64,000 nucleotides of DNA, from assembly GCA_027886185.1 (NCBI GenBank), contig WOAB01000583.1:5642001-5706000 (forward strand), in the 5' to 3' direction. The DNA comes from Rheum nobile. Taxonomy: Eukaryota; Streptophyta; Magnoliopsida; Caryophyllales; Polygonaceae. Under the pieces are notes generated by a model that was given only the letters and a program-made list of their open reading frames with translations, ran no database searches and was not told the origin of the DNA. The position numbers and the translations under genes are program-made. Shown here piece after piece: positions 43,890 through 53,315 of this stretch (position 1 is its first letter; each line of letters opens with the position of its first letter).

Positions 43890-44025
43890 ATTTCCTCAAG
43901 CGAGCAGCGGGGAAGGCGCAAGCAGAACAACGGATCTTCTGAAGGTGGAAGCTCCGGCGACCATAACGCACACAAAGCGTGTGCGTCTTGTTCCTCCTCT
44001 TACCAAAACTCCATGTACCCTTACC
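43890..44025 (-). pseudogene. RPL37: Captured exon of ribosomal protein L37 (60S)
   Basis: Minus strand, between a GATAG acceptor and a GTAAGA donor. It encodes GKGTWSFGKRRNKTHTLCVR, then YGRRSFHLQKIRC and SACAFPAARLRK, the near-complete N-terminal half of eukaryotic L37 (eL37). The second zinc-ligand cysteine of CVRC is tyrosine and other changes are present, so this is not a working copy. The initiator codon, normally on an upstream exon, and the C-terminal half are missing. Confidence 0.9.
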
Positions 44026-44190
44026 CTATCAAATTCCAAAGGCAACCAAATTCAAATATTTCAGATCTCCGAAGATCGAATCGGAAGATTCCATAAGAAC
44101 GTAGAAAGCTGAAACCATATCATCCTCGACGCTCGAACAGACCCTAGCTTCTTTGGATGCTCTGTTGCGAAAATGCCTTCGAAACGGTAT

Positions 44191-44318
44191 CGGTATGCCG
44201 CCGCCTTGTTCACGGCTTCATAAAACCCTAATCGGAGATGCATGTAAGCCGATACCGTATCGGCTTACATGCATCTCCGATTAGGGTTTTATGAAGCCGT
44301 GAACAAGGTGGCGGCCAC
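44191..44318. repeat. Near-perfect ~125-bp inverted repeat (palindrome)
   Basis: Arms of about 60 bp (GCCGCCGCCTTGTTCACGGC ... reversed as GCCGTGAACAAGGTGGCGGC) face each other across a few bases at GATACCGTATC (about 44249-44259), with one or two mismatches. It carries the start of a small frame on both strands (MHLRLGFYEAVNK). Confidence 0.9.
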
Positions 44319-44423
44319 CGACTATGTCCTAAGCAACTGGTTGTTGATGGCGGAGAAGAACGACTCCCCGACCTTGATGTGCTTGGAAACGAGGGCGTTG
44401 CCGGTTGGAGGAAGCCGATGCTG
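44266..44423 (+). other. Small open frame spanning the palindrome arm, unidentified
   Basis: ATG near 44268 gives MHLRLGFYEAVNKVAATDYV, then LSNWLLMAEKNDSPT, about 50 residues. Codon usage and composition look more protein-like than the surroundings, so it may be another captured fragment. No family was recognised. Confidence 0.25.
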
Positions 44424-44885
44424 AGCTCCCCTCAGAGGATTTGGGGATTAGGATTTGATCAAGAAAAGGAATTTGATGGATTTAGGATTTAGGGTTGGAA
44501 TTTTGGATTTGAGATGATGAAGCTAATCGAAGAAGTTGTAGGTTTTCTAAAGGAAATGGAGATTCTGGGTCGAAGAATTTGAGACCGAAGGAAATAAAGA
44601 AATTTGAAAGAGAAATCAGGAAAAAAAAAGTGAAATTTTAATCAAATTTTATTTAAGTTTAAATTTTTTAAAATTAAAATTTTATTATTATTTTATTGCC
44701 ATATCATATTTATTTTTTTAAAAGAAAAAAAAATCTGATTTTAGTTTACCTTTTTATTTAGGGGTATTTTTGCAAAAAAAAAAATCAATGGGATAGTCTT
44801 GCAAAAACCAAAAGGGGTAGGTTAGAATTGCAAATGAGTTAGTAAGATGGGGTATTGGGTGCTATTTCTCTTTCAATTAAGTTTT

Positions 44886-45161
44886 TCCAACTTAGTTGAT
44901 ATGGATGATAGTTCGTTTCTCTCTTCCCCGTTATAACTAGGGGTGAGCAAAAATATCTGATCTGGCCGACCCGATCCGATAACCCGCTAATTATCTTGCA
45001 ACTCAAAAAAATTGTGGCCTTAATAGTATAACCTCGGATCATTACGCAACCTATGGACACCGTTAATGATATAGCGACAACGCATAAACTGAGAAGAAGG
45101 AAACAATTTTCATTTCCTTTTAAGTTAATCTTGATTATCTTTTCATCCATATATTTTTTAA
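44886..45161. other. AT-rich intergenic sequence
   Basis: TAGGGGTGAGCAAAAAT at 44938-44954 looks like a hAT-type terminal start, but no partner end was found. No gene is seen. Confidence 0.35.
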
Positions 45162-45466
45162 AAACGTTTTTACAGTAAGATATACGGGGCATATTTTTTC
45201 TTACACCAGGAATGCACATAGTAAACGTTTTTACAGTAAGATATACGGGACATATTTTTTCTTACATCAGAAATGCACATAGTAAACGTTTTTACAGTAA
45301 CATATACGGGGCATATGTTTTCTTATAGTATGAATTCACATAGTAAACGCTTTTACAGTATGTTTTACAGGGCGTATGTTTTCTTATTGCAGGAATGCAC
45401 ATAGTAAACGTTTTTACAGTAAGATATACGGGTGTATTTTTTCTTACGATATCAATCCTTGAGAAT
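45162..45466. repeat. 61-bp tandem repeat, five copies
   Basis: AAACGTTTTTACAGTAAGAT or close variants begin at 45162, 45223, 45284, 45345 and 45406, exactly 61 bases apart; each unit also holds ATACGGGGCATAT and AATGCACATAGT. Minus-strand frames over it are repeat-driven. Confidence 0.95.
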
Positions 45467-46680
45467 AAGTAAATGTCAAAATCTCTTATAAGAAGTATCA
45501 ATTTAATTTATTAGAATATGACTATATTTTAAAATATAAATGTAATCTTAATGTTTGTTTTACCAAGGTTTCGAAGAGAGTAACTAGATTGATTGATCCA
45601 AAACTCAAATAGTTTAATGACAAACAACAATAAGTTTTTTAATATTAAGAATTTTAAATTACTTTATTTTTTAAGCATAAAATCTAAAAAACATTTGAAC
45701 TCCCTTTTCACCTTTCGTAAAACCTAAAATCCACAACTTTTCACTTCTACTTTGCTCGCAATCTCCCTACAATTATTTGACGCCGCCGCTAGCAACCGAC
45801 ATCTAAACTACTAACACCGGTGAGAGGAAATTCGACAACGATGAAATATGGTAAGATTCGCAAGCACAATATCCGCTTTCACATCTAGGTTATGTAAGTT
45901 ACATTGAATTCTAATTGAAGTATAAAATTTTCCCCATTTCAGACCTAGGTTTTCAATTTTTGCATTCTTCACAAATGCTCGAAATTGGACTTGCTAGGAG
46001 ATTGTTAATTCAATTGAAATTGAGAAGAGAGAAATAGCATGCCTTAGGAGCAGATTCATGTTGAAATAGTATCATTGGTGTGAGAATGAAATTTTCTTAT
46101 CACCTCAATATGTGAAGTTATTAGTGATCTTATTTATGTTCCAAATACATTAAACCTGGTGATTCTTGTAGCAAGAAGCATGTTGAAGAAATTGGCTTGA
46201 TGGAAACCAAGGTATATACTTGAAGATTTCATTTTTACGATTTGTAATAAGTTAACCATCAAATGTTAAATTGGTCAGAACAATGAGCATCATATATGTT
46301 TGACCCTAGAAATTCAAAACCCCCAACTTCGTACCCGCAATGCATCCACCACTATTGTCTCCACCTTGTCACTGTCATCACTGCACTATCGTCACACATT
46401 TTGACCGTCTTGCCATCTTCCAACTTCCTCTTCCTTCCGCCATGTGGCATCCTTTTCCAGCCCCATTTTATTTGCTATTTTTCTTTATTAATTAATATAT
46501 CTACAAAGGAGGGTTGATTCAATCTTTTCTATCATGTTCTTAATAGATTTAATCTTCTCTTAAGAAATTTAAGGTTGTATACTTGTGATCCACCATATGT
46601 ACAATAAAACAATTCCTTTCAATTAGTCTATAATTAATATAAGGTTGAATATATAATACAAAGATTAGAAAGATTATTTA
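45467..46680. other. AT-rich intergenic sequence; no gene seen
   Basis: A short GC-richer patch at about 45775-45840 (GACGCCGCCGCTAGC) and a frame of 73 residues at 46296 lack recognisable features. Probably decayed repeat DNA. Confidence 0.45.
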
Positions 46681-46687
46681 GTCTCAA

Positions 46688-46715
46688 CCGGTGCTTTAGC
46701 ACGAGGATACACGCT
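46688..46715 (+). mobile_element. Helitron-type 3' terminus (first)
   Basis: Hairpin GTGCT-TT-AGCAC (46694-46705), about 11 bases, then CTAG ending near 46715. A short GC hairpin just upstream of a CTRR end is the Helitron 3' signature. The next base is C rather than the expected T. Confidence 0.45.
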
Positions 46716-47415
46716 AGCTATGTAGTGCTAAATAAATGAGGTTAATTCCCTCATTTTATAATAACTTATGATTTATATGGTATTGTTTGTGGTGATAAGA
46801 TAATATAAAATGAATATATTTATGACATATGATTATGTTCAAATTTATATGCCCACACAAGTATTTGTAAAAAATGTTTTTACCTTATTATTTCGCAACT
46901 TATTCAACATGTTTGATGATTAAACAAATAAACTTGTATAATAAAACGTGTTAATCTACTATTGTCTAGCATTTTATAGACCATTTTCTAGCTGTTTTAT
47001 AAATGCATATATCAGTACTATATATAACTTGTAAAAAAGATATTTTTTTAACAAATTATACATCATACTTTAGTGGTGTATAATGCATACATCCATATCA
47101 TAACTTTACTAAAAATAGCAACTTGACAGCGCATTCTGCATCTGTGTTAAAAAACTTAACTTGGTAGCAATTTTTACAGCATATCAATACAAGCACCGAT
47201 AACATAAATTATGTTAAACACTTATTTTTCATGAACTTTTAAATCATGTTTTGATAGGTGTAAACACATATATCAATGTGTTATAATTTGTATAAAGCTA
47301 TTATTTTTATAAATATTTAAAAATAAAATAAAAATGTATATATGTATATGAAATTGTGTATACATATAAAATTTATATCTAACTTTATCGTTATTAAAAA
47401 GTAAAATTCAAATCA
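46716..47415. other. AT-rich sequence between the two Helitron-like ends
   Basis: Very AT-rich with ATATATGTATA-type runs. No rolling-circle replicase or helicase coding is present. It could be the body of a short non-autonomous Helitron ending at 47446; its TC start was not located. Confidence 0.4.
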
Positions 47416-47446
47416 ACTCGTGCCTAAGGCACGGGGACGCACACTA
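47416..47446 (+). mobile_element. Helitron-type 3' terminus (second)
   Basis: CGTGCC-TAA-GGCACG hairpin at about 47419-47433, then GGGACGCACA and CTAG, followed by T. This is a good match to a Helitron 3' end inserted before T. It aligns over about 33 bases with the terminus at 46688-46715, so both belong to one family. Confidence 0.6.
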
Positions 47447-48584
47447 GTTCATATAGAACAAACATGACTAATATTCAACATTGTGGAATGCTTCAAGTCA
47501 GAATGCTTTGAAATTAGCATGTGAAAACCAAAGTAACAACGTATCATATTTTCTGGACTTCTCTCTCCAAAATAAGTGACTCATATATACCGCCGGTAGA
47601 GTGGGGTGCGTTTTTTTAGGGCTTCTTTCTTAAAGTGGAAATGGGGTAGTAAAGGAGTTGAATTAGAGAAGGGAAGTGAAAATTGTAATTTTGCTTACCC
47701 TTATCCTTAAGGGTAGGCAAAATTGAGAAATAAAAGTGAGATTCATTTCCATTTTCATTTTATCGAACGAGCTCTTAAATTTGTTAAAATTTTGGGTTCG
47801 AATTACTTTGTTGATACCTATGAAAAAATTGAATTGAAAATTTTCTCCCATCTAAAGGCCTCCTAATCTTTCTTATTTAGGCTTGATTTTAGTTGATATT
47901 TGTATGTTGTTATCGTATTTTGATTATGCTTCATGTTTCCACGTTGGTAAAATGGGAAACATTGTTGCTCATTTTATTGATCGTCTATGTGCTGATTCAG
48001 GTCCCACATAAGTATTTGTTTTTGATCTCCCGTAAGATATTTTTACCTTAACGGAGATGGATATTTAATCTATGAATGCGTGATTTTCCTCTAAAAAACT
48101 AATACCTTATCCAAATCAAAGAGGCATTGACTGATTGATGCACAGTATAAAGTGCAAACCAATCTTTATTTGGATTCTCACTTCTCTTCTCATCTTTTGT
48201 TTGTGGTCATGCTTCTACATGATAGATGCATGATTTTAGGTTAGTGATGCTAAAATTCTGAAGTATAAATTTTAAACGCTTATTAAATATTTCTAATTGA
48301 ATTTATTAGGAAAAATTAATTAAAATAATCTAATCTTTGGGTGGGTGGTAAAAAAATAACCCAATCTTTAAAAAGGTAAAAAATAACCCAAACTTTAGAG
48401 GGGTGTTAAAATGATAACCCTTGATAATTTTTTGATATTTTTTCTTAAAAAAAAAATGTGTCATTATATATGTTGATTAGTCAACCTATAATACACAACC
48501 CATTCACACACCATATCAAAATAAAATAATGATATATCGAATTGTGAGCCAAAACAGTGGCTTCACAATACGTACAACTGAATT
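47447..48584. other. AT-rich intergenic sequence
   Basis: An inverted repeat TTTTGCTTACCCTTA / TAAGGGTAGGCAAAA lies at about 47691-47722 (MITE-like). AAAAATAACCCAA-type words at 48350-48400 resemble MULE terminal repeats. No gene is seen. Confidence 0.4.
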
Positions 48585-48823
48585 TAGATTTTTGGAATCT
48601 GGAATTGAACCCAATACTCATTACCATCTATGTAATTGCCCAATTTTAGATTTCCAGAATCTAAAATTGATACCAATAGCCATCACCATCTATAGATTGT
48701 TCGTTTTTGAATTTTTAGAATATGAAATTGAAACCAAACAATGGAAACCAGCTACAGACTCCCCGGTTTTAGAGTGATAGAAATTGAAATTGAACCTAAA
48801 CAGTGGAAAGCATCTACAGTATG
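48585..48823. repeat. Diverged ~62-bp minisatellite, about four units
   Basis: Units starting near 48585, 48647, 48708 and 48770 share TAGATTT(T/C)..GAATCTGGAATTGAACC-like wording and ACCATCTA. Gypsy-B1 inserted at its right edge. Confidence 0.7.
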
Positions 48824-49009
48824 TGTAATCTTCCTCATTTTATAAGGATATTTTGGAAATTTTCCAACTCCTGTATTACAAGTCGGATTAATTTTAGAGA
48901 GGTTCGGACATTCTGTAAATTGTTTGATCTCTGTAATATTTTTATGAGTAATATAAAATACAGTTGATGTATGTTCAAGGTTAAATAGTCGTTCGTGTAT
49001 GAATATATT

Positions 49010-49080
49010 TAACCCGGGGTTAAGATATTTAACCCGGGGTTAAGATATTTAACCCGGGGTTAAGATAATTAACCCAAGAT
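49010..49080 (+). repeat. 21-bp tandem repeat in the Gypsy-B1 U3 region
   Basis: Three and a half copies of AACCCGGGGTTAAGATATTT; the core AACCCGGGGTT is itself a palindrome. Gypsy-B2 has a single copy near 51466, so the array expanded in B1. Confidence 0.88.
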
Positions 49081-49109
49081 TAAAACGGACAAAAAGGTGA
49101 AAATTTGCC

Positions 49110-49208
49110 TTGACCGCACCCCGTGGTGGAGTTGCCGCACCCGCGGTGAAGGCCAAACAGGTGAGGCGGTCAGACGAGACTGCCGCACCCTGCCGCACCC
49201 CGCGGTGG
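49110..49208 (+). repeat. GC-rich word cluster in the Gypsy-B1 LTR
   Basis: CCGCACCCCGTGG, CCGCACCCGCGG, CCGCACCCTG and CCGCACCCCGCGG occur within 100 bp, about 115-210 bp upstream of the TATA box; two more CCGCACCCGCGG lie downstream at about 49586 and 49610. The spacing mirrors the Gypsy-A clusters, with a different word. Confidence 0.85.
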
Positions 49209-49321
49209 GATATTTTCTTCTGCAACGTTATCGTCTTCCCCTGTCAGTGGCGTCGGTTGTCAGGCTGCCTAGCCTGCCTAGCCGTCCCTTCTGTTCCCTT
49301 GCAAGTGGAGGTGAATTGGGG

Positions 49322-49329
49322 ATATAAAA
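49322..49329 (+). promoter_or_regulatory. Gypsy-B1 LTR TATA box
   Basis: GATATAAAAGGGAGG, a good TATA match in GC-rich surroundings. The matching place in Gypsy-B2 (about 51707) reads CTACAAAAGGG, a weaker box. Confidence 0.65.
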
Positions 49330-50998
49330 GGGAGGAGCTGGAGAGGAAGATTCGCCCTGCTGAACGTCTTCTTTCTCCTCTGTTTTCTTCCTCCTCTGTT
49401 TTCTCCATTGCCGCCGGATTTCCAAGCTCCCGCCGGAGCTTTCTTTGAGTTGAGAAGGCACTCTCAAGTGGTTTTAGAAGGTCTAAAGTGTTTGGAGATT
49501 GAACCATAGACGAATCGAAGGCAAACGAATCGATTTGGGGTGAGTTTTCTCCACTTCGCTGTCGAGCCCCTCTGCCCTATGACCCCACCGCACCCGCGGC
49601 AAGAGCTCCACCGCACCCGCGGTGAGCTGTCCGGGTTGTGTGTTCTTGGGTGTTGTGGTCTTGGGCGAGGCTTGGCTCCTTCGATTCTTTTCCTATTCTT
49701 TTAGATTCATATTTATGGATATTGAATCTAACTTAGGATCTCGTTATGGGTCATTTCTTAGGGATTTTTAATCCGAGATCTATCCCAGTTTCAGACCCAG
49801 GAACCCGACGTTTCTAGGCTTTGTTCGAGCTCGACTAATCTAAGGCAAGTGGCGGTTCGCTCTTGCTCATCATTCCATACTTCCATTAATTATCAATTGT
49901 TTAGTTATTAATTAATTTGGAATGATTTACTGTTTGTGTTGGGAATAGCTTTGTTAAATAATATGATTTAAAAGACGATATTATACTAGGTTGTATATCT
50001 GCTAGAACGACGCTAGTATAGATATATTTATGTTGTTGGCCATGTTGGCTTTGATGTGGACTATTACTGTGTTGAACTGTTAGTTAGCACGAGTATTCGT
50101 AGGAATGCTTGGACTTTGCGAGGTCCATTCATTTCGTTATAACTTGGCAAATAACAGGGCGATCAAGACCCTATGCCAAACTTTCAGGTCATGACCAACC
50201 GTGATGTGGATATAGAGGCTTGGACTCTGCGATGTGGATATAAAAGCGTATAACGTGATGCGTGTTTTGGAATTAAATAAGATAAGTGCCGTTAGTCGCA
50301 CATAATTAATATATCTTCGGCGAGTAGTGCAGCTAGGCGATAGTGCAGCTAGGAAAACTCGTCTTAACTTTTAAATCGCTCGTATGCGATACTGTGATTC
50401 TGTGATTAATTAAGTTTCCCAACATTTTTCATATTTCCGATAAGACTCAATTCCTTTGGAGTCTTCTCTTCAATGCATATCTTATTTAATATTCATTCAG
50501 TGAAAGTACCGGGTTATGTATCGTTCCATCGGTTATTATTCGAGGGACAATGATAGTAAACGGTTATGATCACTCGAACCACTCTGCTTTGTACCCCTTG
50601 CTTGGTCTTTCATTAGACTAACCAACCGAAATTGTTCTCTGCATGGTTGGCTGGTGTCATCCGTTCCATTCGGCACATCAGATAAATTGCGGATCCGAGA
50701 AGGCTAGAACGACTATAAAGGCAAACTGTGTTTTTGTTGTTATTTTAAGACTTCTGATGTGTTAACTATGTTTTGTATTTAAGACTTCCGCTGTAATAAT
50801 TCTGATTATGTATTTTGATGTATTTGGAATTATGCTGAAATTCTGAGACTTGGTTTTAATGAAAGTTATGATATGTTGTATTATAACTGTGGTTTAATGA
50901 TTTATATCAACTGGAAAAGCCTTGGGTGACATCGGACAGTACGTCTGAGGTCACTGGCGGTAATACTTTTAAGAGGTTATTTGGGGGTGTTACAGACT

Positions 50999-51010
50999 TG
51001 GTATTAGAGC
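50999..51010 (+). promoter_or_regulatory. Gypsy-B1 primer-binding site (one change)
   Basis: TGGTATTAGAGC differs from the tRNA-Met-complementary TGGTATCAGAGC by one C-to-T change. Confidence 0.8.
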
Positions 51011-51229
51011 TAGGTTTTTTTTTCCTTATGGGTCGGGTTTAAAATGTTTTACAGGAACAAAACTTTTATAAACCGATCACTCGTTTGAAACTGAGAAAGG
51101 TTTTAGAAGGCTCTGAATTTTTGAATAAAATTTTTAACCGTTCATAGTCGTGCCTTTTCTTGAAGTCTGATATGGAAGTTCACTCTCATGTCTAGAAAGA
51201 CTAATTCTCGTCTTGTTACCCCGTAGGTT

Positions 51230-51276
51230 ATGGGTGCATGCATTTCCCTTATGAGAGATTTGGAAGTTGTCGAGAT
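51230..51276 (+). pseudogene. Start of Gypsy-B1 ORF0
   Basis: ATG GGT GCA TGC gives MGACISLMRDLEVVE before the B2 LTR interrupts. It aligns with MGACLSLFKELEDAE at 60429 in B2. The leader before both (CTAGAAAGACTAATTCT ... CCCGTAGG) is also conserved. Confidence 0.75.
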
Positions 51277-51989
51277 TGTAATATCCCTCATTTTATAAGG
51301 ATATTTTGGAATTTTTCCAACTCCTCTATTACTAGTCGGATTAATTTTAGAAAGTTTTGGACATTCTGTAAATGGTTTGAACTCTGTAAATTTTTCTGAG
51401 TAATATAAAATACAGTTGACGTGTTTTCGGGGTTAATTTGTCGATCGTGTACAAATATATTAAAACCCGGGGTTAAGAAAATTTAACCTAAAGTGATCGG
51501 ATAAGAAGGACGCAAAACTGGGCTTTACCGCACCCAACGGCCATGACCACCGCACCCGCGGCGAGGGCCAAAAACAGAGGCGTCGTCGTCTTCGCGATGA
51601 GGCCGGGCTGACACGCCGGTTTGGTCAGGTTTGAGCAGCCAAGTGGACACTTTGCCTTGTCCCCTTGTTCCCTTGCTTGTTCCCCCTGAGGAAGCTCGAA
51701 TTTGGACTACAAAAGGGATCGAAATCCGAAGTCCCAAGCTCCATCTTCTTCCTTCCCCTGTTTCCTCTGTTTTTCCTCTATTTTCTCCATTTTCAAGCTT
51801 GTTCCAAGATCTCATCGGAGTGTCCCTTGAGTTAAGAAGGGTACCTCTAGTGGTATTTGAAGGTCTAAGGTGTTGGGAGATCGAACCATAACCAAATCAA
51901 GAGCAACGAAGCGATTTGGGTAAGTTTTCTCCATTGAAGTTGTCGCGAGAGCTCGCCACTGTCTGTCCACCGCACCCCGCGGCAAGCTC
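51277..51989 (+). repeat. Gypsy-B2 5' LTR, first part
   Basis: TGTAATATCCCTC start after CGAGAT. CCGCACCC(AA)CGG and CCGCACCCGCGGCGAG lie at about 51527-51565. It is interrupted at CCGCACCCCGCGGCAAGCTC by Athila-3, inside the downstream GC cluster. Confidence 0.87.
51985..51989 (+). repeat. Athila-3 target-site duplication, left copy (AGCTC)
   Basis: AGCTC precedes TGATAGCG and recurs at 58752-58756. Confidence 0.93.
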
Positions 51990-53315
51990 TGATAGCGTAT
52001 TTTCAGTCGTTCACACTATCAAAGTAATCCTAATATGCAACTAGAGTATAGCATGCAAGTAGGGAATCGTACCCAAGGGAGTTAAAATGTCAATTTCAAT
52101 GTAACTACTAATTTATCAACTTTAAAGAACAAATGGGGGGGGGATTTGGTTTTCTACTAAAACTACTCAATTGCAATAGCACAAAAATCAGATTAAACAA
52201 TGGGAGAAAGAGTTTCACCTAGCAAGTTTCCACACATCAATTAACCAAGTTGCAATTCGGTTCATTTCATGTTCATCATAATCCTATGGATTTGTCCCAA
52301 TTCTGATTTTTTGTATATTAACAATCCAACCGGTCTTGCTAATACTTACTAATTGAAAACCTAGAAGACCTCCTAAGTTGATTCAATCAATAGCATAGGG
52401 CATAAGAAATAATGGATTGCAAGCAAAGACTCAACACCGCAAGTATGACATGCAAATCAATTTCCTTTTCACAATTGAATTCAATATACCAATTTCATAC
52501 AATTGTGGTTGCTACAAGTGATTAGGGATTCCACCGTCTATCCCTATTCTAGCAATTAGAAAACTATAAAATCGAACTAGGATGTCAATCTAGCCAACAA
52601 TATAGAAATCCGAATTATGCTCAAGGAAATCAATACAAAAATCCAAAGGGACGAACAAGAGATAAAACCTTACAACTGAATTAATCGAGTGCTTCCACGC
52701 TAGGCAAAACAAGGGTCTTAGTTCCGGTTCATGTTCTTCACGAAATCCAAAACCATGGAGAAAACTAGAAAAACGTTCTTGAGAAAAACAAAGAAAGAAA
52801 AGAGATGGAAAAGATAGATGATGAGAGGAGAGAGAGGGGATGGTGATGGATAGATGAATGTCTGCCAAAAAACGTGCTAATCTAACCTAAACTGACAAAC
52901 AAAACGTCTGAATTGATTAAGGGAAAACAAAACGTCAAGCCAAAAAGGAAATCGGGAAAGTTCAGAAACGCCAGAGACGCGACCGGACGCGATCGCTTCC
53001 GCTCTCCGTTTCGCCTCGCCAAAGATCAGAACTTCCTGGAGCAAAAACGCGACCACCGGCGATCGCCGCCGCCCGCCGCCACTCGCGGCCAGTCGCGTCC
53101 ACCCGCCGCCGCCTTCTCGCGTCAGCCAGCTCCAGCCCGCGTCGGCCCGCGGTGGGTCGCCATGGCCCGCGTCAAGCTGCTTCTCCTAGCTTCAACGTCG
53201 TCTCTTCATGTCAGCCCGGCTCCTCGAGCGTCGACTTAGCTCCAAAACCGAGCCAAAATCTCCACCAAACTATGCTAATAACTACTAGGTGCGCTATGTA
53301 AAATACCGCTTATCA
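51990..53315 (-). repeat. Athila-3 3' LTR (1326 bp)
   Basis: GC-rich cluster at 52975-53190 with GCGATCGC, CGCGACC, CCGCCGCCCGCC words. A 9-G run lies at 52135-52143. The open frames over the cluster are not conserved proteins. Confidence 0.93.

Larger units (their letters stand above)
32561..44885. mobile_element. Putative gene-fragment-carrying MULE (Pack-MULE-like), interrupted by Athila-2
   Basis: The left end (about 32570-32700) and, inverted, the right end (about 44700-44880) share MULE-like terminal wording: a CTTAA..TTGAAAGA edge, TTTGCAAGAATATCCC against TTTGCAAGACTATCCC, then TTGCAAAAATA, followed by AT-rich and then CT-rich leader-like sequence. Between them are fragments of four recognisable plant genes on both strands. 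Ends are diverged and no 9-bp target duplication was found, so the boundaries and even the unity of this segment are inference. A Helitron origin for the captured exons is the main alternative. Confidence 0.4.
48824..50994 (+). repeat. Gypsy-B1 5' LTR (2171 bp)
   Basis: Starts TGTAATCTTCCTC (family form TGTAATATCCCTC) and ends GGGGTGTTACA. Three tandem 21-bp units of TTAACCCGGGGTTAAGATAT type lie at 49010-49080. The TATA box is at 49322-49329. GC words of type CCGCACCCGCGG lie at about 49110-49208 and 49583-49630. Confidence 0.88.
48824..51276 (+). mobile_element. Gypsy-B1: LTR and leader of a Tekay-like element, cut by Gypsy-B2
   Basis: LTR 48824-50994, a primer-site remnant, a leader, and the first 16 codons of the ORF that precedes gag in this family. 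At 51277 a second LTR of the same family starts. The simplest reading is that B2 inserted into B1's ORF0, with GAGAT (51272-51276) as predicted target duplication; the rest of B1 would lie beyond the window. Confidence 0.8.

Noticed and set aside
44938..44960. hAT-type terminal start (TAGGGGTGAGCAAA)
   Set aside because: No inverted partner or 8-bp target duplication found within several kilobases.
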